DNA of 64,000 nt from Absidia repens. Its lineage: Eukaryota > Mucoromycota > Mucoromycetes > Mucorales > Cunninghamellaceae. The first letter of the stretch is position 1; every line of letters starts with the position of its first letter. The translations under genes and the position numbers were made by a program. Positions 1 through 11,400 of this stretch are shown here, piece after piece. The notes beneath the pieces are model-generated. The model made no database searches and was not told the origin of the DNA. It saw only the letters and a program-made list of their open reading frames with translations. Location of the stretch: NCBI GenBank assembly GCA_002105175.1, contig MCGE01000017.1:1-64000 (forward strand). The letters run 5' to 3'.

Positions 1-173
1 GAGGAAAAGTTCCAGAAAGATGCTGGCAGTTCACCTGGTGTCATGTTTTGTGGTTCATCCGCGAGGTCAAATGGGTTGCGCTGTGCTTCCGCCAATTCAG
101 GGTTGCCTGTGGGGAATCTAGACATTACCTGCGGTAAATCGTTTGCTAAGGCCTATATGACAGGGCACAACGT

Positions 174-208
<35 letters not shown>

Positions 209-1687
209 ACAGTCAGCAGAGAGAACCTTCAGATGCTTTGATATATTTCTCTACTTACATCATCCACCTTAGTTAGCAGGTCTTCCTTCAAATTCTTGAA
301 TTTGTCCATGTCGTAAAGGGCGAGATTCTGTTTAAAACGTTCAGGATTGGGAAAATCGCCACTAGGAAGGTGATATCGTTGCTGAATTTTTTGGAATTCG
401 ACATCGAGGTTTTCTAATAACTTGGCACTCTTTTTCTTCTTCCCAAACATAGATGGCATTTCCTTTTTGAGATGTCCAATGATCAATGCATGTACCTAAA
501 AAAAAAAAAAAAAAAAAAAAAAACGATTGAATACGATGGATAAGCATTGAGTTTTGTTCTATTCCTACCCTAGCCATCTTTGCACGTTTGACAATATCGT
601 TGACTTTTCTAATAGCAGCATTTCGTCGCAAGTTTTTCAAATCACGGAGCAAGTCCTTGGATTCAGCTTCAATGAGATCACGGCAATCATCAAAACAATT
701 GGGAGGTTTTCAGTCCAAAACGAGCCAAGATAGACCTTCATGACCTCAGGTGTCGATACCACTTTACCCAGGGACCACATCATGGCACCATATACCCGCA
801 TGAGTTGTTGTTGGTTGACCATATCGCTTTTATTCAAGACGACGCGAATTTTTTCTTCTTGCCCGCGGAGCGAGTGGATGGCAAGCTTGAATTCGTTAGA
901 GATATCCAATTTGTGTGAATCAAAAAGCAAAAGAATGAGATCTGCACGTTGCGCGAACCAGTCAATCACCTCGGTAAAATCGTATCCACGTTCGATCCGT
1001 TGTTTATCCCCAGCAAGAATACCCGGTGTATCGATGATCGTCATGTTTTCGAGCACAGGTGAGTTGGTTTGCGATACTTGGAACCTTGACAAAAACGCCT
1101 GACCAAAACGGTTTAACCCTTGGAAGGGAAGTTGTTGATTCACTGCCGCCGCATTGCCTGGTATAACTCGGTCCTCATCACTGTTCATCACTGCCACAAA
1201 CCGATCCGTGGTAGGCTCTACACCTATATGTTCGCCAGGGTATGACTTGTCAAGCAGATAGTTGATAAACGTTGTTTTACCCTGTGCAAATGAAATAAAA
1301 TGGGAAGTAAGTGAGACCATGTAATATAAAAAACAGGACGAGGAAGACAAAAAAGGGTGCCCATATGACTCTTGTAGATACGTACAGTAGAATATTGTCC
1401 AATCAATAGCACAATAGGCTTTGCTTCAATATCAGCTTCGGTCAGTGGAGATGAATGAAAACCTATTACAACAAATGAGGAAGGATCAATAAAGAAATCC
1501 GCACACTCCCCTATCTATTCGATATATTATCTGTCTTACCTTCAAAGTTATAGGTCACTTCTAAAGGTTTGATCTTAGACTTGTAAATTTTCTTCACGTC
1601 ATCAATAATTTGTCCATATTCATCGTCTTCCCAAGAAGGGTAACCAGGCGAGTTTTTGCGGGTCGATTTTCCGTTTTTTTTGAGCAT
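1..1687 (-). CDS. EHD-family (EH-domain) dynamin-like ATPase, 3' part outside window
   Basis: The protein matches EHD/RME-1 ATPases, which tubulate membranes and drive endocytic recycling. Exons read on the minus strand: 1687-1542, 1462-1386, 1281-569, 495-259 and 152 to beyond position 1. The P-loop GQYSTGKTT is formed across the intron between exons 2 and 3. Switch and G motifs DTPGIL and NKSD follow, then the helical-domain signatures HLKKEMPSMFGK and LTKVDD, and the linker toward the EH domain (NPFDLADE). The C-terminal EH domain lies off the left edge. Start ATG at 1685-1687 gives a typical short acidic N-terminus. There is one frame break at the GGG run 701-703, where GSFWTENLP leaves frame and NCFDDCRDLIEAE continues in the next. 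One extra base in that run would restore the family sequence, so an assembly indel is likely. The intron 568-496 ends in a run of about 21 T directly before its AG. Confidence 0.9.
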
Positions 1688-1963
1688 GTAGTGAACAAAA
1701 AATAAAATAAAAAAGAATAAAAAAATGAAAGAGAGAAAAAAAAGATAGGCTCAAGAAATTCAAACAACGCAGTAAAACCAGCGAGCTAGTGCCATGAAGC
1801 TTTTTTTAAGGAATAGGAGCTCATGGCACCAATTGAGCCTAAGACAAAGAAGGGACGAAGGAGGTCTAAAAAAAAGAAAAATCCAAAAATAATTGAAGGA
1901 TGATCGCACACAAATACAATAAAGAATGAGTATTAAAGATTTACTGGCGTAAAACATCAACTG

Positions 1964-1999
<36 letters not shown>

Positions 2000-3155
2000 A
2001 TACTCTACATAACATTATCAAAATGTGGGGTTGCCTTTGTTCGACATGGCACATACTACTGTGTATATATATGAGAGGAGCGTTGTCTATTGGTCTTGTC
2101 AATGGCCTTTGCACGCTGGTCCCATTAACCATTCCATCGGCTTTTTACAACGACTGCCCAAAAAAAAACCCGCAAGGGATGGCCAATAAGATGGGTCATT
2201 TTTTTTTTTTGGCGGTAGAAGAAAACTATACCACAGACGGATTGTCCGATACCGATGGGTTGAAGAGTTGAGTGTAATGATCGCTAGTCAGATTGATTGA
2301 TGTAACCTTGGTACATCCAGTCAGTAGAAGAAAGCATGAATTCTTTTGGTGATGAATTCTTTTGGTGAAGTTGATTTGATGATGGTGAGGATGACAAAAC
2401 ATGTCAATCTACGCAAACCCGGAAAAGGAAGGATCCAAAATATGTTGATAAATCACTATTCTTTAATAAAATTTCGCCAGAACGTAAAGAACACAATAGC
2501 TGTTACAATTTTTTATATTTCATTTCCTATGATACTAGCCAAAAAAAAAAAAAAAAGATTTACTGGGCGTCATGAGAGGGTCTTTGAAGTGTGATTTTGA
2601 CGAAATTAGAACTCCCGGCCATTTTGAAGCTTAATAGGGGGCGGCTTGTGCTTCACTGAGTCAGTTGGGATTTCTTCCTTCTCTTTTATACTACTCACAA
2701 GGAAAAAACAAGAAGGATATATACGGTGTGTTCAGTTTGTCGGATATTGCGTAGACGACACGTGTCGGTCTAGATTAATTGATATGAATGGCAGAATGGG
2801 GATATAACCATATATCATATTGAGTGACTAGAATTGCCCACCAGTAATAATGTGTCTGCAGGAGGGTAAGAAAAAGGCAGTGCAAATTTACTCTATAAAG
2901 CACAGCACAATACATATTCATTTATATGATTGGTCGAAATATTACCATCTTTTGATACTAAGTGAAATAAGGCTGCCATCCATTACGGGAAATGTAGTCA
3001 TAATGGGTGTGCAAAAAGCAGGTGATTGGTGGACCAGCTACACCAGTGACATTGTATACTATCCGATCGACTATAGGATGGTTATTAAAAAGGCATATTC
3101 TATTGAGGTAAATTGGTAAACACCAAAATTAAAAACTAGCGATTCATTGTAATAA
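1688..3155. other. intergenic, no gene recognised
   Basis: AT-rich sequence between the EHD promoter and the first family A repeat. It holds a CA microsatellite and short A/T runs. Open frames here are short and low in complexity. A short TTTACTGGGCGTCA motif near 2560 resembles the start of the R2 repeats. Confidence 0.5.
1974..1997. repeat. (CA)n microsatellite
   Basis: Uninterrupted AC dinucleotide run of about 11-12 units, seen directly. Confidence 0.95.
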
Positions 3156-3632
3156 AGGGAATGAATGGAAGGATCTAGTTACTAAAAGAAGCATGAGGAA
3201 GACTAATGTAAGATTTGGAAAATGGTCAACACTAATCTAAAGGTGATGTTAGTCAAAAGAGATCTATTGCACAATACATAAGATACATTATTAGGGCAAA
3301 TTTCATTGAATAATGTAAAAAGAAACATATTTTATTCAGATATGGATACAAACTATGGACAAGCTAACACAAAATTAAGCTAATGAAGGCTCCAAAAAGC
3401 CAACTAATGGTGCTTCAGATCCTAGAACCAAAATGAAAGGGTTTCCCCATGCATCTTGTGATCCCTATTCTGAAACTCCTTCTAAGCTAGACGCTATTCT
3501 AAGTCAAACATAACCCCATAAAAAATGAATGGTGGAGAAAAAAAGAAAGAAAAAAAAAAGAGAAAACGAATAAAAAGGAGGTAGTTAAAATTTCACGTGG
3601 GCGGGATTTGAAATATCTGCTGCCTCTCGTGA
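3156..3632 (-). repeat. dispersed repeat family A, copy A1
   Basis: Read on the minus strand this copy has the family order. A GC-box/E-box start (CCCGCCCACGTG) lies near 3593-3606, then a pyrimidine-rich stretch. The conserved core GGGGAAACCCTTTCATTTTG follows near 3434-3453, and an AATAAAATATG polyadenylation-like end near 3327-3340. The extra flank 3156-3317 is shared with copy A2 (AGAAGCATGAGGAAGACTAA and following). Confidence 0.8.
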
Positions 3633-3639
3633 ACTGTAG

Positions 3640-4840
3640 TTTTAATTTTTATCGATAATCTTTTTCATTTTAATGATAAAAACACAAAAGATGGACATCG
3701 CCTATCATCAAAAAAATAAAAATAAAATAAAAATAAAATAAGGATATATATGTCACTTATTGTGCACGTATAATAAACGATTACTGACTATCAATGGGAA
3801 AAAAATGAGAGGCATATTATGCGGAATGGTCGTGATCCGCCAAGGAGAGAAATGAAGGTCAATTCAACCTACATACAATACAACAATAATGACATAACGC
3901 TCCGAGTCGAAGGTAATATATTTGTGGGATACATTGATGCGTATTAATGAAAGGAATCAAAGAAAAAAAAAAAAAGGAAAAAAGGACCAAATGAGAAAAT
4001 GAAGTATTGCATTTTTTTTTCATCCTGCTGCTTTTTGAATCTGGGAACACTTTTCAATAAAAATAACACCAACTGACACCCAATAAAACAAATATTTCCC
4101 AGAGTGCCAACGGAGCGCCAGAACCTTTATTATTTTGATAAAAGAATAATCTTATAATCTTATAAAGTATTTGACAATAATAACAGTAATATCAAAAGGG
4201 CTTGAGGGATATAAACGACTGATATATAGGATATAGAGAATAAAACTAAAAAAGAATGCTAGTCTATTAAATGTTTTTTATTATGCCAATCAAGAGTACA
4301 AATGACATGGAGTTGAACTGTAGAGTGATGTTCGCTGCTTTCTTTTTCTTTTCATTCACTCACCCATTACATAAGATGATTTTCATTGGAAACTATATGA
4401 TACACCTCGTTCTTATATCATTAAAAAGCACGCAAAACTTCAGATGATTCTTTTTTTTTTTATTCAATAAGTAAGAGAAAAAAATCCAACACGACATCAA
4501 ATTGCAAAAAGTGGTAAGGTAAAGGAGATATTAATGGATTCATGAGGTAGCAAGTCAGAGCCCATAGATCTAGGCGTAAATAACCTAGAAAAAAAAGCAG
4601 CCATACAAGTATGGCATTTTAGTTGTTAAACTATAAAGAACAGATACTACTCTTAATCGTAACCAAGAGGCCCGAGAGGATAAAGTTGTATCGTGCTTTC
4701 CCAAAGTGCCATTATCCCTTTTCTACTTTTTAGGACCAGGTTTTAAAACCAGCCGCAGTGACTTTTTTTACACCCGAAGCAAAAAAAAAAAAAAAAAGGG
4801 TTGCTGAGTGTGGCACCAAAAAAAAAAAAAAGTTCATCGG
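3640..4840. other. intergenic, no gene recognised
   Basis: AT-rich with A-runs and AATAA-type motifs. No coding exon or RNA gene could be supported. Confidence 0.5.
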
Positions 4841-4842
4841 TC

Positions 4843-4858
4843 TTTTTTTTTTTTTTTT
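4843..4858 (+). promoter_or_regulatory. poly(dT) tract upstream of the RPA34 gene
   Basis: Sixteen T in a row on the coding strand, about 55 bp before the ATG at 4912. Such poly(dA:dT) tracts disfavour nucleosomes in fungal promoters. Similar tracts precede several other genes here, so a promoter role is inferred. Confidence 0.45.
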
Positions 4859-4911
4859 GTTTATACACTGGTTGTTTTTCTTTTAATCTACTTTCATTTG
4901 CCACAATCAAT

Positions 4912-5866
4912 ATGCCATTTAGTATTGAAGAAACGTAAGTGATCAAAGCCCACCGATAGAGGAATCATTATTTAACTTCTTCTTCACTTCTTATCATTTT
5001 AGTTTACCAGCCGGTTTCACTGAATTTAACGGTGACAAACAACAACAAACTGTCTTTGACTGTGAGGCTATCAAGGACGATGATGACAAGGAGCTTTGGC
5101 TGATCCGTGTACCCCAAGAAGTAAAAGGAAAACTTTAGTGTGAACATGTCACAGGAATTCATATCTTATATTTTTGATCTCTTCGTTAGGTATCGGACAG
5201 TAGCTTGAAATCTATGAAGATCAAATTATCCAAAACGCCTGGTAAACCTGTTAGTAGATTACACTTAGATGAAAAGGATCAATATACTATGTACCGCGTG
5301 CCTGAAGGAAAAAGCTTGGATTCTGATGTCGGTGTCAGCGGTCAAGAGATGCTTGGTTTATCCTGCTTGGTTCCCTCTCGTGACGAAGAAGGCAAAATGG
5401 TGTTTGGTAAGTGAACCTTTCCGAGAACAAGCAATATGAATACGATGGAAAAGATCAAGGGTGTGAAGACTAATAATTTCTCTCTCTCTCTCGCTCTCTT
5501 TTTTTTTTTTTGTGTTGCTGTTGTGTTTTGTATGTATGTGTGTGTACTTGTACGATAGCTCCCAAGGAAATCTCAAACTATTTTATTTTGGATGAAGAAG
5601 TGAATATCCCTGATGGAACACAACTTGCAGAATCCATCCGCGATAAACCCGTGGTCAAACGACAACATCCTGAAGGACTAAAGATGCGATTCAAGCCTTA
5701 TGGATTCGATACCCGTGAACCTACTGGCACTGATTCTGTCTCCTCAAGCATGCATGATCAAGACGCTCACGTTGGCAAAAAAAGGAAATCAGCAAAGGGC
5801 GACGATGATGGGGACAAGAAAAAGAAGAAGAAGGAAAAGAAGGAGAAGAAAGAAAAAAGTACTTAG
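4912..5866 (+). CDS. RPA34: DNA-directed RNA polymerase I subunit RPA34.5 family
   Basis: Four exons: 4912-4934, 5003-5120, 5190-5406 and 5559-5866, encoding 221 residues. The protein begins MPFSIEETLPAGFTEF and has a beta-rich middle (DKELWLIRVPQE). It contains the family signature PVVKRQHPEGLKMRFKPYGF and ends in a Lys/Glu-rich tail. RPA34.5 forms a heterodimer with RPA49 on RNA polymerase I, stabilises the elongating enzyme for rRNA synthesis and acts in the nucleolus; a basic tail is typical. All introns have GT-AG ends and keep frame. A poly(dT) tract lies just upstream and an AATAAA at about 6055 may be the poly(A) signal. The family call rests mainly on the PEGLKMRF block, the size and the tail. 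Confidence 0.85.
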
Positions 5867-7130
5867 TAGTTACTTAGTTAGCCAGTTAGATAGATAGTTA
5901 TCCTTCAACCCTTTATCAATCATACTTTACATATTTTAGATATAGATCTCACTTCATGCCATTACTACCTCTGCACCGTTAGTCATATATACACTCTTGT
6001 ACTCACTCACTTTGTTATCATCATTCATTATTTATTTCTTATCTATTCATTTATAATAAACGCTCTGAAGTTTTTTGGAAATCCATTGATTTACTGAGTG
6101 TCGGGGGGGGGCGGTCAAAGTGTAAATTCTGTTGAAGTGTGGGTGGTTTTGAAGTATGGGTTTTGAAGGGTTGGAATTATACGACACCGCCGCTTCGCAC
6201 GGTGGACAGAGCATAACCGTCGTTGTTTAGTGCTCCGTCTGAAAAAATAAGGGATTCAAAGATACTGAATGGTTTTATTAAAGGGGGGGGGGACAGTAAC
6301 ACTCAAAAACGATGGGTTTTATTTTCATTGTTCATTCACTTTTGCTTCTAGTTTTGTGTATATATGAATATTTCATCGTAGTCGAAAAAAAGCTCTCTAT
6401 CATAGGCGATCCCTCCAAAAAATGTTGCCTCTCATCGTCGACATAATAAAAAAAAATCCGCACACACACAGAAAGCCATCAGTCGTGTACATAACAATAA
6501 AAAAAACTTTATGATGACGCGCTTCATCCAGAAAGCGCATTATTTTAACCCATATTTGAAGCGTTACATCTTTCTGATAATACAAAACACTTTAATAATA
6601 ATTTTCAGGATCGTTAAGAATATTTATTGAAATCTAGATTGTTGCTACGTCTTGCGGTGAAAAAAAGTTCTAAGCAATCAAAGTCGGCCCAATGTTTGGA
6701 ATTTTTGGCTGGGGAGCCTCGAAATTGAAATGATCTTAGACTAAAAATTTCCCCAAAAATGGTAGGACCTTATTATATATTGATGGTGGGTGAATACTGA
6801 TGCTGTTCAGCGCAGTCCTTGTAAAAAGACCTGGAAGCAGTCGCGCCGTTTATATCCCATTTATTTGTCAAAAAGTATAAAAAAGTCAGACGGGATTATT
6901 AACTGGAGCATGCTCTAAAGAAAGGCCTACTATGCTGGTACTGGATATGGCATGTTGTTTAATTTATATCTTCATACACACACAAAAAAAAAAAAAAAAA
7001 AAAAAAACAAACCAGAATCATCTATATCCAATGGGTCTGATATTAATGGTTGGTGATTAATAAAAGGCTGCGTTTTATGGAAGCGTAAGCATATGATAAA
7101 CTACGAATGTCAACAGCAACCAAAGGATCC
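5867..7130. other. intergenic with an R2-like repeat remnant
   Basis: After an AATAAA near 6055, about 6055-6245 resembles family R2 (AATAAACGCTCTG, then TTTACTGAGTGTC, then ACCGTCGTTGTTTAG). It includes runs of 8 and 9 G. The remainder is AT-rich with a 23-A run near 6984-7006. No gene seen. Confidence 0.5.
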
Positions 7131-7134
7131 ACTG

Positions 7135-7655
7135 AAGGAAGCATGAAGAAGACCGATGTGAGATTTGGAAAAAGGTCAGGACTAATCTAGAGGGAAGATT
7201 GTAAAATTGGAGCTAATATATCGGTAAAGACAAGAGAAAGACTAATGGGACATCTGTTATTGAAGGGCAACAATAGTCAATGCTATATCAATATGAAATA
7301 GTGGTAGTGAAAAGCGATCTATTACACAACACATGAAGAGACAAAAGGGACTGTTTTTCATGAAGTATGTAAAAAGAGACATATTTTATTCAGGTATATA
7401 TACAAACTATGGACAATCTAAAAACTAAACTGATGAAGGCTTCAAAAAGCCAACTAATGATGGTTCAGAATCCTAGATCCAAAACGAAAGAGTTTCCCCA
7501 TGCACTTTGTAATCCCTGAGCTGAAAACCTTCTAAACTAGTCCTGACACTAAGCTAAATCCAACATGACCTCAAGCAAGTTGAAGGGGGAAGAAAAAAAG
7601 AAGAAGTCAAAAGAGAAAACGAAAAAATAAAAATCATATGAGCGGCATTTAAAAC
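7135..7655 (-). repeat. dispersed repeat family A, copy A2 (retrotransposon target side)
   Basis: Same order as copy A1. AATAAAATATGTCTC (minus strand) lies near 7376-7392, the core GGGGAAACTCTTTCGTTTTG near 7480-7500, and a degenerate GC-box end near 7640-7655. The flank 7135-7368 aligns with 3156-3317. The Ty3 element is inserted about 16 bp beyond its end. Confidence 0.8.
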
Positions 7656-7666
7656 ATTTTTGTTCG

Positions 7667-7671
7667 CTCAT
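7667..7671. repeat. target-site duplication CTCAT, left
   Basis: CTCAT directly before the LTR at 7672. The same five bases follow the other LTR at 13528-13532. Five-bp duplications are typical of Ty3/Gypsy integrase. Confidence 0.95.
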
Positions 7672-7955
7672 TGTTAAGTGGGGTAGGATTTGTAGTAATA
7701 AAAATAACGAGAATAAAAATAAACGAGATTTCGATATGGTTTTATTTTGTGCTGACCATCCCGTTATTTATAAGAAAAGCGGTGTTTGTATTGAGTAACG
7801 TGAAACTAGTGCTTATCATCCAGATGCCCCATTTAGATACTTGTTACGTATGTTCAGGAATTATCGTGACCAATTATTCCCATGGTCGTCCTTAATCCGT
7901 CTTTTATTATTCTGTTCATACTCAGATGGGTAGGTGTATTATTTCTGACACCACA
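7672..7955 (-). repeat. 3' LTR of the chromovirus
   Basis: 284 bp, on the plus strand starting TGTTAAGTGG and ending GACACCACA. It appears identical to 13244-13527. Confidence 0.97.
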
Positions 7956-7956
7956 T

Positions 7957-7970
7957 CATCCCCCTCCAGT
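7957..7970 (-). promoter_or_regulatory. polypurine tract for plus-strand priming
   Basis: Minus-strand GGAGGGGGATGA lies immediately next to the 3' LTR, the expected place for the polypurine tract of an LTR element. Confidence 0.8.
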
Positions 7971-8243
7971 CTATTTGACGTCGTTCTGTAATTGTGGGGT
8001 GAAGGAATATTTCATCTAGAGACTACATCTGTAAGTTTTTTAGGGTATCTTAATTTTTATGCGCATTCTTGTAGTTCATATTTCCATTTCATTGTTTTCA
8101 GCAAGCGTTGTTTATTTATTTATAAGTTGTTTTTCTTGAGTAGTTGTCAATTCATTAATTCATGCAAATCCTTGCAAGGAATCGTGATCAGCGATCCTTG
8201 TCGGAGTTTCTGTGCATTTCCTTCCAGGAACGTCTTCCTTTCA

Positions 8244-8483
8244 TTATTTTTTATTTCTAGTCGACTTTCTAGTTGTTTTACTCTTCTTCTTTGCTAGCCA
8301 TGCTTCCCTTTCGGCATTTCTTTTACGCTGTTCTGCTTGCCTCGCTTTTTCTTTTTCTCTTTCTGCATTTTCCATTTCTATTGCCATTCTTTTTCTGACC
8401 TGATTTCCCAGAAATATCTGTACATCATTAGAGTCTAGTGCTTCTTCTTTTTCCCAAGTAGCATCTTCTATTTCCAAACCTCT
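8244..8483 (-). pseudogene. chromodomain C-terminal half, cut off from the polyprotein by TAG
   Basis: In the same frame as the polyprotein and directly after its TAG (8484-8486). The sequence reads RGLEIEDATWEKEEALDS, which is the second half of a chromodomain (consensus GYxxxxxTWEPxxNL). A basic, charged tail rich in Glu, Lys and Arg follows. The stop occupies the place where the family has the conserved Trp of the VKW motif. It is either a null C-terminus or reached only by stop-codon readthrough. Confidence 0.8.
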
Positions 8484-11400
8484 CTATTTTACTTTATATT
8501 CTTTTTCTTGAGAATTACCTCTTTCTTCCAAGATTTCTTCAAGTACTAGACGCATATCTTTTTCTAGATCAGGATCTTCTGAGATGGTTTTCAGTGCGCT
8601 GGGTGGGTAATGTTTATTCAACCTATTACCGTCCATATTTTCTAATACGTACGCACCTCCGTTGTTTTTCCTAATGACTTTGTACGGTCCTGTATATCTT
8701 GGCTCATTTTTCTTATTTCTTTTTGCAGTGAGTAATCCTACTAGTGATCCAGGCTTAAAATCCTTAATTCTGTGTTTCCTGTCAAATTGCCTTTGTGCAG
8801 TTTCTCTGACTTCTTTTGTTCTTTGTACTATTGCTGGTATCACTATGTCAGCCATATCTTTTATTCTGCGACTTACTTCCAGTCGTCCTTCTAGTACTGA
8901 TTCTTCTTCTGTCAGTAACGTCTTATCCTTTGCATTATTATAGTCTTTGAATGTATTTAATTTTCTTGCGAACATGAGTGCAAATGGTGCAGAATTTGTC
9001 AAATTCACTGGTTGTGCATTCATGGCTAATTGTACTGCTGGAAGATATTGATCCCAATCTTCTCCTTTACCAACCATTTCTTTTGCTAAGGTTTCTTTTG
9101 TTATTTTGACTTTATTTTCTGCTACTCCATTTCCTCTAGGGTGATATGCAGATATTAACCGATGATCGATTTTATTTGTCTTGGTGATTTGTTTGATTGT
9201 GCTGTTTACAAACTCCGTCCCATTGTCAGACTGTAATGTTTTTGGAAATCCAAAGGTACAAAATATCTCGACCAGTTTTTCACCAATGGTTTGCGAAGTC
9301 TTATCTGGTATTGCTTTAAGTAGTGTATACTTAGTGCAAACATCTACCATCACCATAATAAATGTATTTCCCTTATGCGTCAGATCCATAGGTCCAGCTA
9401 AATCTATGGCCCAATGATCGCCTGGCATTGTTGCTGTAATTGATGCCAAAGGATTGTATCCTTTTCTGACTATATTATATTGCATGCAAGCTTTACAATT
9501 TCTGACAATATTCAAAGCATCTTCTCTTATATTTGGCCAGTGTATGCCGTCTGCATGTATTGCTCTTTCCATGGCTACTGCACCAAAGTGTCCGAATGCA
9601 TGTTGTTTATGTAAAATTTGTTTCCTTTTTTCCAAATTGTCTATCAAATTTACTTCAACTTCTTCTGGTTGTTTTAAATGTTGCGCTACATGTAGAGCTG
9701 TTGTTCTGTGATATAAATTTACCAATTTTGTTCTTTCTTCAATTGGTGGTGTAAAATGGTCATCATAATTTCCTGCCATTTTTTCTAATCTTTTGGCGCT
9801 ATATTGTTTTTTTATGGTTGGCTGATCCGACTCATCCCCCTCCAGTTCTTTTTCCACAGAGAAAAGACGAGATAAAGCATCAGGCAACACATTATCCATA
9901 CCCGGGATATGCGCCACAGTAAAGTTATATTGTAAAATAATTTCTAGCCAATTGATAATCATAGGATTAGCAATTTTCTGCGTGTGTATGTATTTCAAGG
10001 CCCGATGATCCGTAAACAAAGTAAAAGGATTGCCCCACAAAAATTTATGAAATTTATGTAAAGCAAAAACAATAGCTAGTAATTCCCTTTTAGTTGTACT
10101 ATAATTGCGTTCTGAAGCTGAGAGCGCTCTTGCAAAGAATCCTAGATGCATGATCTTTTTCTCAATAACTTGAAAAAGCACAGCACCTATGCCTGTATTC
10201 GATGCATCTGTAGCGATATAATAAGGAGCATTCACATGGGGGTATTTGATGACAGGGGCTAGCGTGAGTATATGCTTCAAGTCATTAAATGATTTTTCCT
10301 GAGCCTGTGACCATAAACCTGTGAGAGTCTTTGCCTTTCTCAATTTATCCAAAGGTGCTGTCAATACCGACACCTTGGGAATATGATCTCTAAAATAATT
10401 TACGACACCTAGAAATTTTTCAATATCATTACCGGTCTTCGGTACTGGCCAGTTTTGTACGTTGGTAACTTTGCGTTTGTCCAAAGATAAACCTTTTTCT
10501 GATACGCAAAAACCTAATAAATGTACAGTGCGTTGAGCAAAGTGACATTTATCGGGATTCAAAATTAAATTAACCTCAGTCAATTTATCAATGACACATT
10601 TAACATGTTCAGCATGTCGATCCATGTCCTGGGAATATACTACAATGTCATCTATAAATGAAGTAGCAAAATCCATATGTTCTAATATTAATGCCGTGAC
10701 TCTTTGAAACTTAGATGACAAAGGCTTGAGTCCAAATGGGCATCCCTGGAACATATATTGTATTCCTCTGTGCGTGAATGTTGTCTTGTGTTGATCCCGT
10801 GGTTCAATTTTAAATCGATGGAAAGCAGTTTTCAGATCCAAAGTTGAAAAAACTTTCGCATTATTTAAAGTTCCAAAAATATCCCTGATCAAAGGTAAAG
10901 GATATTTATCATCTGGTAACAGATTATTAATGTGACGTGGATCCAGGCATGGTCTTTTACGACTTTTCTTGCCATCAGCATCTTTTTTCGGCGCCAGTGT
11001 CAATGGACTATTCCATTGGTTATTCACAGATGCCTTAATAACTGTTCCTTCTTCTAGCCAATTACTTACGGCTTCGTCTACTAATGGCATGAGTTTATCT
11101 GGTAGAGGATATTGTCTTCTGTAGCATGTCTGTCCTTCTGGAGTGTTCAATGATACTACACTTTCTGGTATCGTACAGAATGATTTTTTATCAATGGCCT
11201 GATTCAAATCGATGCTCTGCTGAATTTTAGAAAAAAATAATTTTTGATCCAATTCAGTTCCCGCCGGTGATTCATCTGGTTTGGGTATGTCTGACTCTAA
11301 GCTATCATCAAATGTAAAATGATTTCTATCGTTAAATGATACAGCTAATCCTGTTATAAACATTCCTAGTTTTCCAAACAAATCAGTGCCTATAACACAT

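Noticed and set aside
7671..7895. 74-residue frame repeated at 13219-13467
   Set aside because: It is LTR sequence; identity reflects LTR duplication, not a gene.
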